DNA from: Monarcha castaneiventris obscurior
Lineage: Eukaryota > Chordata > Aves > Passeriformes > Monarchidae
Reading direction: 5' to 3'
NCBI GenBank assembly: GCA_026261815.1
Contig: JAMPIT010000566.1
Location: 31,707,001 to 31,771,000, forward strand
DNA: 64,000 nucleotides
A program made the translations under genes and the position numbers. Every line of letters starts with the position of its first letter. The first letter of the stretch is position 1. Below, one piece after another: positions 63,307 through 64,000 of this stretch. The notes beneath the pieces are model-generated. The model was not told the origin of the DNA. It saw nothing but the letters and a program-made list of their open reading frames with translations, and did not search any database.

Positions 63307-64000
63307 GCTCTGCAGCAGCACTTAGATTGACAAGCAGAAGCATCCAAAATACTTCTTTCAGGATGACAAAATATCTATAATTTTTTACCTTGGGGTCTAT
63401 AATAGAAGTTCTTTTTAATGTCTCTATGCCATCTTCTGTTTTAATCCCTGTGCTCTCTTACCCTTTGTTAACTTTTCACAGCTGTGAAAGTTACCTGTTG
63501 TAGGCAACTAAATTTGCAGACTTTGGGCGGCTGGGAAGTTTAACACAGTGCACAGCATGGCAAAACACGATATTTAAAATATGGTGAGGACAGAGTGCTA
63601 CCTTTTGTTTCAGTACCAACTCCCTTCAAAGAGAGACGGCGAGGGGAACAGCCGCTGTGTGCTGGAATTCCCGTGAAAACTAACCTGTGAGCAGCCATGG
63701 GATGGCGATCTCGATCCACACAAGTACGGCTTGAACACCAGAATGCCGAAAGACTTGCACAAAATAAGTACACCCAGTCACTTAGTCTTCACCCAAATCC
63801 GTAGCAAGTTATCAGTTCCTTTTCTCTCAGCTAGGCTTGGTGTTAGTAATGCCGCTAAGACCTACAGGCTGAGAAGCCTAATGTTTATCAGCCATGCAAC
63901 AAGGAGGGTTTTTCACAAACATTTTATTAGAGACTTCAAAAGTATTTAAAGAGAATTTAATAAACTGAAATAGTTTTAAGACACATCCAGTGGCATAATG
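63307..64000. other. gene-free unique sequence
   Basis: No gene, RNA or repeat recognised up to the window end. A modest rise in CpG content at 63630-63720 is too short to call an island. Confidence 0.6.

Overview
The window looks like a stretch of bird nuclear genome. The diagnostic evidence is a set of CR1 (chicken repeat 1) LINE fragments. Several carry the avian CR1 3' terminus, with its 'attctatgat'-type end, and they lie in both orientations. Old MIR-type SINE remnants, AT-rich low-complexity blocks and one long pure tetranucleotide microsatellite complete the repeat content, which is sparse, as expected for a bird. There is no bacterial gene layout: no operons, no dense ORFs and no ribosome binding sites. 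Most short open frames begin at GTG or TTG and resemble no family I know. I found no protein-coding gene that I can name.

Layout: 1-4.9 kb is unique AT-rich DNA with a small AT tandem repeat. A plus-strand CR1 with degenerate ORF2 C-terminal coding and a 3' end lies at 4.94-5.66 kb. 5.7-20.2 kb is gene-free and holds an ancient MIR-like SINE next to a palindromic amniote-type repeat (8.59-8.81 kb), an AT palindrome (16.67-16.74 kb) and a block with the look of a conserved non-coding element (19.25-19.49 kb). A long minus-strand CR1 occupies 20.26-20.97 kb and a short minus-strand CR1 3' end lies at 26.94-27.05 kb. 27-50.9 kb is again gene-free, with a (TTTC)31 microsatellite at 45.73-45.86 kb.

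The standout region is 50.94-55 kb. A CpG island of about 1.1 kb (50.94-52.09 kb) is followed on the plus strand by splice-like signals: a GTGAGT donor at 52085, a well-formed 99-nt exon candidate at 53690-53788, and a terminal exon candidate from 54733 with an AATAAA at 54862. These could form one CpG-island-driven transcript, either a lncRNA or a gene whose protein I cannot identify. The frame that runs through all three pieces has no ATG in the first two, so coding is doubtful.

55-64 kb holds a short CR1 3' end (55.80 kb), an internal CR1 ORF2 endonuclease fragment on the minus strand (59.53-59.94 kb), a CTCF-like motif (61.21 kb) and a plus-strand CR1 3' end (63.06-63.31 kb). Overall this is intergenic or intronic avian DNA with one probable promoter. 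I see no exotic system such as a CRISPR array, integron, phage or toxin locus.
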